Position numbers and translations under genes: made by a program
The notes under the pieces: model-generated
The model's input: the letters and a program-made list of their open reading frames with translations, nothing else
What the model was told of the DNA's origin: nothing
Database searches by the model: none
NCBI RefSeq assembly: GCF_014635825.1
Contig: NZ_BMDO01000005.1
Location: 62,001-126,000, forward strand
Direction of reading: 5' to 3'
Length of the DNA stretch: 64,000 nt
From: Mucilaginibacter galii
GTDB taxonomy: Bacteria > Bacteroidota > Bacteroidia > Sphingobacteriales > Sphingobacteriaceae
In this document: one piece after another, positions 8,493 through 16,637 of the stretch
Layout: the number at the start of each line of letters is the position of its first letter
Position numbering within the stretch: position 1 is the first letter of the stretch

Positions 8493-9080
8493 ATGGCATC
8501 AGGCAAGAATAAAGACAAAGCTGGTAAAGAAAAAAGCAGCAAAGAGCGCCCCGAAAAAGGTATCGAAACCATGTTCAGGGTAAGTTCGGCCAATCACCAG
8601 CGCCTGAGCGATATGGCCGATAACAAAGCCAGCATCATGATCACCGTGAACTCCATCATCTTATCGGCCGTGCTGAGTTTACTGCTGCGCCGGTTAGAAG
8701 ATCAGCCTTACCTGGCTATTCCCACCTTTATGCTCATTGCCATAAGCCTGGTGGCTATGATATTTGCCATACTTTCTACCCGGCCAAGCATCCCCGATGG
8801 TTCCTTCTCTATGCAGGATATAGAGCAGCAAAAGGTCAACCTCCTTTTCTTCGGCAACTTTTATAAAATGAGCCTGCCAGATTTTAAAACAGCCATGCAA
8901 AAAACCATGGAAGACAGCGAGCTGCTTTACGGTAACCTTATTATGGATGGCTATGCACAGGGTATTGTATTGGGTAAAAAGTACCGCCTGCTACGCATAT
9001 CTTACAATATTTTCATGTTTGGCCTTATTGCCTCGGTTATTGCTTTTTTCGTAGTATCGGTGCTTAACGTTAAACACTAA
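8493..9080 (+). CDS. Pycsar effector-like membrane protein (PycTM / DUF5706)
   Basis: 195 residues. A charged N-terminus is followed by the family motif MADNKAS (41-47) at the start of the first membrane helix (about 46-66), a second helix (74-94) and a third near the C-terminus (169-190). This is the PycTM layout, a domain that in Pycsar anti-phage systems responds to cyclic nucleotides and damages the inner membrane. No pyrimidine cyclase (PycC) or HD domain is encoded beside it, so it is an orphan: it may have another role or a distant cyclase. It is 32 bases ahead of an outer-membrane protein gene and probably co-transcribed. A Crp/Fnr-type promoter precedes it. Confidence 0.8.
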   Translation: MASGKNKDKAGKEKSSKERPEKGIETMFRVSSANHQRLSDMADNKASIMITVNSIILSAVLSLLLRRLEDQPYLAIPTFMLIAISLVAMIFAILSTRPSIPDGSFSMQDIEQQKVNLLFFGNFYKMSLPDFKTAMQKTMEDSELLYGNLIMDGYAQGIVLGKKYRLLRISYNIFMFGLIASVIAFFVVSVLNVKH

Positions 9081-9112
9081 TTTTCTGTTCTCTCCTTTCA
9101 ACCTTTATCTAC

Positions 9113-11686
9113 ATGTTCAAAAATCTCACTCTCACCATATGGTTGTTAGGCCTTGCCGCATTGGTACAGGCGCAGCGTAAAGGCAACAGTTCTGCACCTA
9201 TTCTTACCGATAGCGTAACCGTTAAAGTGCACCCCTCTTATGATAGCGTGAGCGGTTTTCACCGCTGGCTTTTTGGCAAGGGCTACCGCAAGGAGTGGGG
9301 CACACCGGTTAAACTGCCGCTCATTAAATTAAGCCAGGTTAATGGCGGCTTAGTGCCTCTGCGGCAGGGTGGTGGCATGCAATCCAAATCGTTAAGGTTA
9401 AAGGATAAGGAGGGCAAGGAGTGGGTGATTCGCAGTGTGGAAAAAATGCCGGAAAAGTTGCTGCCACCAAACCTGAAAGGCACATTTGCGGTAGATTGGA
9501 TAGACGATGCCATGAGCAGTCAGCACCCGTTTGCCGCCCTGGTGGTACCATCCATAGCTAAAGCCGCAGGTGTGCCGCATTCAAGTCCGGTTATTGGCGT
9601 GTTAGCACCCGATGCTGCTTTGGGCGAGTACAGCAAGATGTTTTCGGGGCTGGTAGTGTTGCTGGAAGAACGTGAACCCGAGGGCGGATCAGACAATACG
9701 CTGAAAATGGAGGCTAACCTGCAAAAAGATAACAGCAATCATTTTGATGCCAGAATGTTCTTGCGTGCCCGTATGCTCGATCTGTTGCTGGGCGACTGGG
9801 ACCGCCACGAGGACCAATGGCGCTGGATAGACACCAAAACCGGAAGCGATAAATTGTACATACCTGTTCCCCGCGACCGCGACCAGGTTTTCCACATTAA
9901 TGATGGTGTTTTGCCTAAGCTTTCGGCGTTGCCTTACATTATGCCTACCCTGCAAAGTTTCGATGCCGATATTAACAGTGTGCAATATGCCATTTATAAA
10001 ACCCGTTTTATGAATGCCTACCCCGATGCGCAATTAAGCTATGCCGAATGGATGGCGGAAGCCAATACATTTGTAAAAGCCGAAACCGACGAGGTGCTGC
10101 AAGCCGGCCTTAAACGCCTGCCACCCGAGTTTTACAACGTACATTATAACGAACTTTTAGCCAAGCTAAAAAAGCGCCGCGATCAAATTCCGGCGGCTAT
10201 GGGTGAATACTACCGCTTCATTTACAAAACGGCCGATATACGCACCAGCAACAAGAGCGAGTTGGTCACCATAACCGATGCACCCGATAAAAGCCTGCGT
10301 GTACAAATTAACAAACTGGATAAACGCGGCCAGACTAAAGAAGAGCTCATGAACCTTGTATACAACCCGGAGGTCACCAAAGAAATAAGGCTGTATACAC
10401 AGGATGGTGATGATCAAGTAGTGATCAACAACACAACATCGCCCATAAAATTGCGGGTAATAGGCGCCAATGGTCAAAAGATCTACGAAGTGAAGAATGC
10501 CTTTAAGAAAGTGCAGCTTTACAGTAAGGCCGATAGCGTGAACATTACCGGTAACACCTCGCGCTTTAATTCCCATTTAAACAGCGATACCAGCAACACC
10601 CATTATGTAGCCAATAACCCATACAACGTTTGGATGCCGCTGGCCACGGCAGCCATTAATGCCGATGATGGCTTTTTGCTGGGGCTGGGTTTTAAATATA
10701 CCGGTATGCAGGGCTTTCGTAAATTGCCGTATGCTACGGTGCAGCAGTTAATGGTTACGCACTCGTTTGCTACCAGTGCCTTCCGTATACGTTACAGCGG
10801 CGAGTGGATACAAGCCATTGGCAAAGCCGACCTTACCTTGAACGCCTTTATACAAGCACCCGATAATACGCTTAACTTTTTTGGCCGGGGCAACCAAACC
10901 GTACTCAATAAATTTGATGGTTACCGCAGGTTTTACCGCACCCGTTTTGATACCTACCAGTTTGACCCCGCCTTGCGCTGGCATACTGGTAAAAACAGCA
11001 CCATTAGTGTGGGTCCGTCTTTTCAATACTATCACCTGGACATGAGCGATAACGCCGGTCGCTTAATTACACAAAGCAGGCTCATTAAATCGTACGATAG
11101 CCTTACCGTGGCGCAAGACAAAGCCCATGCGGGTATAGCACTTAACTTTAATAGCAACCAGCGTAATAATAACATTTTGCCTTACAAAGGTTACTATCTT
11201 AACGTGAGCGTGCAAGGCTATACAGGTTTAAACAGTTACAGTAAATCGTACCTGCAAATAAAACCTGAATTTACTTATTATCAAAAGTTAAATGCCAAGG
11301 GCACTATCGTTATAACCGATAGGGTAGGCGGCGGGGTGAGCATTGGCCGTACGGCGTTTTACCAATCTATGTTTTTAGGTGGGCAAGGCAATTTGTTGGG
11401 CTACCTGCAAAACCGCTTTGCCGGCGATCATATGCTATATAACAACCTGCAAGCCCGCATAAAACTTTTTGATGTAGCCAGCTACATTTTACCCGGTCAG
11501 TTAGGCTTAAGCGGCTTTTATGATGCCGGCCGTGTATGGATCAAAGGTGAGAGCTCCGATCAGTGGCATACTGGTACCGGCGGCGGATTGTATTTTGCAC
11601 CGGCAAGCCTGGCAGTAATACAGGTATTGGCAGGGCATTCTAAAGATGGCTGGTACCCGTACATTTCGTTTAATGTGAGATTATGA
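9113..11686 (+). CDS. Omp85/BamA-type outer-membrane barrel protein with kinase-like periplasmic domain
   Basis: 857 residues with a signal peptide ending VQAQ (about 21). The C-terminal part (about 500-857) has the aromatic, Gly-rich strand pattern of a surface-antigen/Omp85 barrel (MFLGGQGNLLGYLQNRFAG, GLSGFYDAGRVW) and ends PYISFNVRL. The periplasmic part contains GDWDRHEDQWRW (227-238) and PVPRDRDQVF (251-260). These resemble the catalytic loop and metal-binding DxD of PI4K/HipA/Fam20-like kinases, with WVIRSVEK near residue 110 as a possible nucleotide-lysine strand. POTRA domains are not obvious. Related Bacteroidota proteins are usually called BamA/TamA-like; the kinase reading is inference. 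Likely in an operon with the PycTM gene. Confidence 0.75.
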   Translation: MFKNLTLTIWLLGLAALVQAQRKGNSSAPILTDSVTVKVHPSYDSVSGFHRWLFGKGYRKEWGTPVKLPLIKLSQVNGGLVPLRQGGGMQSKSLRLKDKEGKEWVIRSVEKMPEKLLPPNLKGTFAVDWIDDAMSSQHPFAALVVPSIAKAAGVPHSSPVIGVLAPDAALGEYSKMFSGLVVLLEEREPEGGSDNTLKMEANLQKDNSNHFDARMFLRARMLDLLLGDWDRHEDQWRWIDTKTGSDKLYIPVPRDRDQVFHINDGVLPKLSALPYIMPTLQSFDADINSVQYAIYKTRFMNAYPDAQLSYAEWMAEANTFVKAETDEVLQAGLKRLPPEFYNVHYNELLAKLKKRRDQIPAAMGEYYRFIYKTADIRTSNKSELVTITDAPDKSLRVQINKLDKRGQTKEELMNLVYNPEVTKEIRLYTQDGDDQVVINNTTSPIKLRVIGANGQKIYEVKNAFKKVQLYSKADSVNITGNTSRFNSHLNSDTSNTHYVANNPYNVWMPLATAAINADDGFLLGLGFKYTGMQGFRKLPYATVQQLMVTHSFATSAFRIRYSGEWIQAIGKADLTLNAFIQAPDNTLNFFGRGNQTVLNKFDGYRRFYRTRFDTYQFDPALRWHTGKNSTISVGPSFQYYHLDMSDNAGRLITQSRLIKSYDSLTVAQDKAHAGIALNFNSNQRNNNILPYKGYYLNVSVQGYTGLNSYSKSYLQIKPEFTYYQKLNAKGTIVITDRVGGGVSIGRTAFYQSMFLGGQGNLLGYLQNRFAGDHMLYNNLQARIKLFDVASYILPGQLGLSGFYDAGRVWIKGESSDQWHTGTGGGLYFAPASLAVIQVLAGHSKDGWYPYISFNVRL

Positions 11687-11882
11687 TAGTAGTTAGGTGG
11701 TTAAATACCTCCAAGCCCAAGAGAGTTTTGAACATCGATTAATCCCTACTTGGGGAGAGGTTCGGCAGGCTGGAGCATTGTCAGGGAGGCGTTATTCAGC
11801 CAAAATTTAAATTTTAATGTAAACTTTTGCACCCTTTACAATAGGAAAACACAGCAGCGCATAGGTTACCTACATTTATCAG

Positions 11883-11890
11883 TAATTTTG
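11883..11890 (+). promoter_or_regulatory. Candidate -7 promoter element of the GAF gene
   Basis: TAATTTTG matches TAnnTTTG and lies 20 bases before the ATG at 11911. No clear -33 TTG is seen. The rest of the 11687-11910 gap has only a degraded CCTACTTGGGGAGAGG-like remnant of a REP-type repeat. Confidence 0.35.
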
Positions 11891-11910
11891 CACTTACTTT
11901 TCCTTATAAC

Positions 11911-14220
11911 ATGAGTATTGAGCAGTTTGCGGATAATCCTTTCGAGATCCAGATTTCTTTCCATTTATTTATTCAACACCTGGAAGAAGTAGCCCTTCAG
12001 GAAACAGGCTATGCTGCCGAGCGTGCGCGTGCGCTGCTGAAAGAGGTCGAGCCTTATCCCGAATTACGCACCGGCATTACCGAAAAATCGCAGATACACG
12101 ATAACTTACCGGTTATACAGCACTTACTGGCCGATTTATTTCCGCCCTCACTAGGCAATAACGAGATCAAGGCTGTAACGGTCCCTTTTCACAGCATCGT
12201 TATTAACCAAACCCAGCGGCTAAAAAACCTGTTACAGGCTGCAGGGCCGGCTTTCGATATGACCATCCGGGATTTTGACAATCACCAGTTTTATGTGATG
12301 AGCTGTTGCCTGGTACTGAATGAGTTTTATAACACTAATCTCGATTTTGGTAAGCCCATGTTTTATGATATCCCCACCGCATCGGGCGTTATGAGGCATT
12401 ACCGCATTTTATACAATGCCGATTTCTTAGATATCATCCCTACAGATAAAGCCCCGAAGTTAACCCCCGAAGATATCAACCTGCTTATCAACAATTATGA
12501 TGACCTGGAACTCTGGAAAAAGAAGTTTCCGCAGGGAAGTTATATTTTGAAGGGGTTTGCCATATTAAACATGTTCGATTCCACGGTAGAAAATGCAGTG
12601 TCGGCGCTGAAAGGCACACTGATTACCGGCCTTAACGATATGGATATGGACAACGACTTTGAATCCATTTTCCGCTCCATCTATAAAATTCCCGACATTA
12701 ATATTGGCTTTACCGGTTTTGATGAGGAAGAGAACCGCTTTGTTAGCGTGGCCCCGCTGCGTAAAATCAAAAGCTTTATGCTCAACAACAGCCTTGAAGC
12801 GGTATGTACCGATATTTTAGGCCCGAAATCGCACAAGGCCATTATGGGTAAAAGCGGTTTCTTTGCCATATCAGATACCAAGCAGTTTTTTTTAGAACAT
12901 CCCGACAGCGAACTGGCTCATATTTTCCTGATGCAGGGCATACACAGTTTTATATTGGCCCCTGTTGTTAAGGATGGTGCTTTGCTGGGCGTCATGGAAC
13001 TGGTTTCTACCCGGGCGGGCGAACTTAATAGCGTAAATGCACATAAATTGGAAGTGGTGATGCCGTTTTTGGTAAATACCATTGACCGGCAAATTACGGC
13101 TACTCAAAACCAAATACAGGCCATAATACAAAACGAGTACACGGCATTACACCCCAGTGTGCAATGGAAATTTAAGAAAGAAGCCCGGAAGGCAATAGAA
13201 CTTCATAATAACCACCAGGAGTATGACCTCAAAGAGATCGTGTTTGAAAACGTATACCCGCTGTACGGTCAAATAGATATCAAGGGTTCTTCCGAATCTC
13301 GTAACATCAGCATTCAAAAAGATCTGGATAACCAGATTGAGGCTGTGATGTTCCTGTTAAAAAATCTTGATGAAGATACGGCTGCCGATATGCTGGAAAA
13401 AATGGCCGAGTTTAAAGTGTTTACAGAAGATACCACCCTGCCGGTACGTGCCGATATGGAGCAGTATATTCAGCATTATATTGAAGAAACGGTACATCCC
13501 TTCCTGAAAAAAGAATCGTCGGTAATTAGCGCTCCCGAACACATTAACATGTATTTTAATGAGCTTAACCGCGAATCGGGTACCTTTTATAAATACCGCC
13601 GTAAATACGATACCACCGTATCAACCATTAACAAAAAAATGGCTGCCCTGCTGGATGAACGCCAGGCAGCAGCCCAGCAAATATTTCCGCATTACTATGA
13701 GCGCTTTAAAAGCGATGGTGTAGAGCACAACCTGTACATTGGTGCATCTATAGCCCCAAAACAAACGTTTTTGCTCAAGCATTTTCATGAGTTGCGCTTG
13801 TGGCAGTTACAGGTGCTCTGCGAAATGGAGCAAAAGCATCACCGCTTTAAATTATTGCTGCCTTACCCGCTGGAGGTAACCACCCTTATCCTGGCTTACA
13901 GTACTTTCCTGTCTATCCGTTTCCGGATGGATGAAAAACGATTTGATGTAGACGGAACTTACAATGCCCGTTTTGAAATTGTTAAAAAGCGTATAGATAA
14001 GGCCTACATTAAAGGCAGCCAGGAACGTATTACGCAAAGCGGAAAAATTACTATAGTATACGCCAACCCTAACGAGGAGCAGGAATACAAGGGCTACATA
14101 ACGCTGTTGCAAACCAAAGGCATACTCACCGGCCCGATAGAAATGATGGAAGTAGAAGACCTGCAAAGTATTACCGGCTTAAAGGCCTTAAGGGTAGCTA
14201 TTGCCCACGAAGAGGTTTAA
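11911..14220 (+). CDS. GAF domain-containing protein
   Basis: 769 residues, no signal peptide or membrane helix, so cytoplasmic. The N-terminal ~220 residues are all-helical. A GAF-like sensor region follows at about 230-400 (FESIFRSIYKIPDINIGFTGF, FILAPVVKDGALLGVMELVS matches the GAF core), then a long helical C-terminal half. Full-length homologues of similar size annotated only as GAF proteins are common in Sphingobacteriaceae; output and ligand are unknown and no HATPase, GGDEF or HTH domain is apparent. It is monocistronic, and FNR-like operators begin five bases after its stop but point to the next transcription unit. Confidence 0.7.
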   Translation: MSIEQFADNPFEIQISFHLFIQHLEEVALQETGYAAERARALLKEVEPYPELRTGITEKSQIHDNLPVIQHLLADLFPPSLGNNEIKAVTVPFHSIVINQTQRLKNLLQAAGPAFDMTIRDFDNHQFYVMSCCLVLNEFYNTNLDFGKPMFYDIPTASGVMRHYRILYNADFLDIIPTDKAPKLTPEDINLLINNYDDLELWKKKFPQGSYILKGFAILNMFDSTVENAVSALKGTLITGLNDMDMDNDFESIFRSIYKIPDINIGFTGFDEEENRFVSVAPLRKIKSFMLNNSLEAVCTDILGPKSHKAIMGKSGFFAISDTKQFFLEHPDSELAHIFLMQGIHSFILAPVVKDGALLGVMELVSTRAGELNSVNAHKLEVVMPFLVNTIDRQITATQNQIQAIIQNEYTALHPSVQWKFKKEARKAIELHNNHQEYDLKEIVFENVYPLYGQIDIKGSSESRNISIQKDLDNQIEAVMFLLKNLDEDTAADMLEKMAEFKVFTEDTTLPVRADMEQYIQHYIEETVHPFLKKESSVISAPEHINMYFNELNRESGTFYKYRRKYDTTVSTINKKMAALLDERQAAAQQIFPHYYERFKSDGVEHNLYIGASIAPKQTFLLKHFHELRLWQLQVLCEMEQKHHRFKLLLPYPLEVTTLILAYSTFLSIRFRMDEKRFDVDGTYNARFEIVKKRIDKAYIKGSQERITQSGKITIVYANPNEEQEYKGYITLLQTKGILTGPIEMMEVEDLQSITGLKALRVAIAHEEV

Positions 14221-14224
14221 ACGC

Positions 14225-14261
14225 TTGACAAATATCAAGGTGTTATTTTGACATCTGTCAT
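14225..14261. promoter_or_regulatory. Paired FNR-like operators upstream of a small ORF
   Basis: Distal site TTGACAAATATCAA (14225-14238) and proximal site TTGACATCTGTCAT (14248-14261) are both TTGAY-N4-RTCAW inverted repeats with centres 23 bases apart. Their centres are 59.5 and 36.5 bases from the last base of the CATATTTG box at 14284-14291, the same geometry as before the DUF5686 gene. Confidence 0.62.
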
Positions 14262-14283
14262 TTAGCAGGAATGCCGTTATCCT

Positions 14284-14291
14284 CATATTTG
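14284..14291 (+). promoter_or_regulatory. -7-like promoter element of the small ORF at 14312
   Basis: CATATTTG, one base off TAnnTTTG and followed by TGGTG, as in the PycTM promoter. No -33 TTG is present. The predicted transcript start near 14297 is about 15 bases ahead of the small ORF. Confidence 0.45.
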
Positions 14292-14311
14292 TGGTGTTAA
14301 ACATCAGCATC

Positions 14312-14422
14312 ATGAACTTACTATCGCACCTTATTGCTCTAAGCCTGCCCAACGCCAACCCTGCACAGGTATCTGCAGCTTTATGCATCAGCTTGTCTTA
14401 TATAAAAAAGATAATTCATTAA
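14312..14422 (+). CDS. Small ORF, 36 residues, behind a Crp/Fnr-type promoter
   Basis: ATG at 14312 to TAA at 14422. The product starts MNLLSHLIALSLPNANPAQV and ends in a basic IKKIIH; it is hydrophobic with a single short amphipathic/transmembrane-like stretch. I recognise no family. It is supported by the well-formed upstream promoter with two operators rather than by homology. It could instead be the start of a decayed longer gene, or the transcript could be a leader or small RNA. The rest of the gap up to the SDR gene shows only TACCTTAG (14511-14518), a weak -7-like box for that gene. Confidence 0.4.
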   Translation: MNLLSHLIALSLPNANPAQVSAALCISLSYIKKIIH

Positions 14423-14538
14423 CGACTGAATATAGCTTTCGTCCCACAGTGATGGTTTAGAATAGCGTCCAATTTTCTTTTTAGGAAAACTATTATCTTT
14501 TCAGGTGTTATACCTTAGCGTAATCAACATTATTTGTT

Positions 14539-15429
14539 ATGGAAAATACACAAAACACCAACCAGGACCCTACCCAAAAGTATGAAAGCAACCCTATGCC
14601 TGAGCAAGATCAGGACATACCGGGTACCGAAACTGAAATGACACCTAAAGTCGATCATGGCGAAACTTCTTATAAAGGTACCGGCAAGTTGCAGGGCCGT
14701 AAAGCCATTATTACCGGGGGCGATTCGGGCATTGGCCGGGCAGTAGCTATTGCCTACGCACGCGAAGGCGCCGATGTATTAATTGCTTACTTAAACGAGC
14801 ATGAAGATGCACAAGAAACTGCCCGCTTGGTAGAAGAAGCCGGCCGCAAAGCCATATTAGTTGCAGGCGATATAAGGGAGGAAGAGCATTGCCAGCTCAT
14901 GATTAACAAAGCCGTTTTAGAACTTGGCGGTATAGATATTCTGGTGAATAATGCTGCATTTCAGATGTCGCGCCAGTCGTTGCAGGAAGTATCGAGCGAG
15001 GAGTGGGACCGCACGTTTAAAACCAACATTTATCCCATGTTTTACTTGTGCAAAGCAGCCGAAGAATACCTGAAGCCGGGCAGCACTATCATCAACACCA
15101 CCTCGGTAAACGCGTATAAGCCACGCCCAACGCTGATTGCTTATGCTGCTACCAAGGGCGCTATTCAAAACTTTACCTCTAACCTGGCCCAGCTATGGGC
15201 CGAAAAAGGCATCCGTGTAAACTGTGTGGCACCGGGCCCTATCTGGACGCCACTGATCCCATCTACCATGAGTGCCGAAGAGGTAAAAACCTTTGGACAG
15301 GATGTACCCCTGGGCCGTGCCGGTCAGCCAGCCGAACTTGCCGCTGCTTATGTAATGCTTGCTTCAGAAGATTCGAGTTACATGACCGGTTCTACCATAC
15401 AGGTAACGGGTGGTTCGCCAACGATATAA
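14539..15429 (+). CDS. SDR family oxidoreductase (YghA/YhdF-like)
   Basis: NAD(P)-dependent short-chain dehydrogenase, 296 residues. It has a hydrophilic ~45-residue N-terminal extension typical of the YghA/YhdF (general stress protein 39-like) branch. A Rossmann glycine motif TGGDSGIG is at 59-66, NNAAF in the fourth strand, Ser in the STIINTTSVNAY segment, catalytic Tyr202 and Lys206 in YAATK, and a C-terminal VTGGSPTI. The substrate cannot be predicted; members are often annotated as glucose or aldehyde reductases linked to stress. Monocistronic; a large palindromic repeat follows its stop. Confidence 0.88.
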   Translation: MENTQNTNQDPTQKYESNPMPEQDQDIPGTETEMTPKVDHGETSYKGTGKLQGRKAIITGGDSGIGRAVAIAYAREGADVLIAYLNEHEDAQETARLVEEAGRKAILVAGDIREEEHCQLMINKAVLELGGIDILVNNAAFQMSRQSLQEVSSEEWDRTFKTNIYPMFYLCKAAEEYLKPGSTIINTTSVNAYKPRPTLIAYAATKGAIQNFTSNLAQLWAEKGIRVNCVAPGPIWTPLIPSTMSAEEVKTFGQDVPLGRAGQPAELAAAYVMLASEDSSYMTGSTIQVTGGSPTI

Positions 15430-15450
15430 TTAAGGTTAATTAAACTCCCC

Positions 15451-15543
15451 GTCATGCCGATGCATATCGGCATCTCATTAGAAGCAGAGCGATTAATTTG
15501 TCGTTTACTTAGCATATGAGATGCCGATATGCATCGGCATGAC
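15451..15543. repeat. 28-bp perfect inverted repeat with self-complementary arms (REP/MITE-like)
   Basis: Arms 15451-15478 and 15516-15543 are exact reverse complements, separated by 37 bases. Each arm contains GCCGAT-GCAT-ATCGGC, which can itself fold. The element lies between the convergent SDR and GlxA-type genes and could act as bidirectional terminator. The GTCAT...ATGAC ends resemble other Bacteroidota REP elements in this window. Confidence 0.8.
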
Positions 15544-15551
15544 TGTTTTAA

Positions 15552-16529
15552 TCAATTCACCAACTCTCGCTGGTATTTATTCCGGTACTCCATAGGCGAT
15601 AAACCGGTTATACGCTTAAAGGTGCTTCGGAAGGCTTTGGTATCGGTGTAACCAACGTTATACATTACCTCGTTTACGTTTTCGCGCGAGTTTTCGAGAC
15701 TCATTTTGGCGGCTTCAATTTTTACACGCTGTATGTATTCTACCACGGTATTGGCTGTTGCCTTTTTAAAGCGACGCTCTAAATTGCGGCGGCCCAGGGC
15801 AAACATCGAAGCTATTTGTTCTACCGTAATTTTCTCCTGGTAGTTCTTTTCAATAAAATCCTGGGCTTTTTTGATCGGGTCATCAGCATGATCTTTTTGT
15901 CCCTGGAAAATAATGAATGGCGATTGGCTGCTGCGTTCCATTTCAATGGCAAAAACCTTAGAGCTAAGCACCGCCATTTCGCGTCCGGTATATTTTTCTA
16001 TTAAATACAAAATAAGGTTAAGGTAAGAAAAAGCACCCCCGCTTGAGTAAATACCCTGCTCATCGGTAATAATCTTTTCGGTCACCAGTTCAACCTCCGG
16101 GAACATTTGCCTGAATTGTCCCGCGGCCATCCAGTGGGTAGCACACTTTTTTCCTTTCAATAATCCTGTAGAAGCTAACAGGAAAGCGCCCATGCACAAA
16201 CTGGCTACCTCGGCCCCATTACGGTGCTGATCAATGATCCAAGGAATAAATTCTTCGTTGTTCTTTACTGCCATGGTGATTTCACCGTCAAGGGCCGGAA
16301 TAATGATCAGATCGGTTTTATCTACCTGTTCTAACACCAGATCGGCATTTACGGTAAACAGGCCACCGCTGATGGGCGTTTTATCGGCCAAACCTACCAG
16401 TTGCACTTTAAAAACAGGCTGCTGTCCTTTAGCCGCAAAAAAGTGGTTCACTTGTGTAAGTAACTGCCTTGACCCCTCCAAACTACCCAAAATAGCTCCC
16501 TTGGGGACTAAAATTGATATGTGCTTCAT
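15552..16529 (-). CDS. GlxA-type transcriptional regulator (DJ-1/PfpI domain plus AraC HTH)
   Basis: 325 residues. Residues 1 to about 190 form a DJ-1/PfpI-like domain with the nucleophile-elbow cysteine in EVASLCMGAFLLAS, near residue 112. Residues about 220-320 form an AraC HTH pair (ITVEQIASMFALGRRNLERRF and NVNEVMYNVGYTDTKAFRSTF, then GLSPMEYR). Such proteins are transcription factors, not amidases. It is divergent from the VOC-DoxX-GyrI genes with 108 bases between, so it may control them; this is inference from position only. Confidence 0.9.
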   Translation of the reverse strand: MKHISILVPKGAILGSLEGSRQLLTQVNHFFAAKGQQPVFKVQLVGLADKTPISGGLFTVNADLVLEQVDKTDLIIIPALDGEITMAVKNNEEFIPWIIDQHRNGAEVASLCMGAFLLASTGLLKGKKCATHWMAAGQFRQMFPEVELVTEKIITDEQGIYSSGGAFSYLNLILYLIEKYTGREMAVLSSKVFAIEMERSSQSPFIIFQGQKDHADDPIKKAQDFIEKNYQEKITVEQIASMFALGRRNLERRFKKATANTVVEYIQRVKIEAAKMSLENSRENVNEVMYNVGYTDTKAFRSTFKRITGLSPMEYRNKYQRELVN

Positions 16530-16637
16530 ATACTCAAATCTATATTAAAGTATTGTCGTAAACAACCCCTCAAATTGCCGTAATTGACACCTGCTGAAAC
16601 TGTTAACTTGTTATAAGTTTGAAGTAAAATTATAACT

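Noticed and set aside
8493..9080. Complete Pycsar defence system
   Set aside because: No cyclase gene within the window; only the TM effector-like protein is present.
9283..11035. Several minus-strand frames of 60-136 codons inside the barrel protein gene
   Set aside because: They are shadows of a long gene with clear motifs, with no plausible products or promoters.
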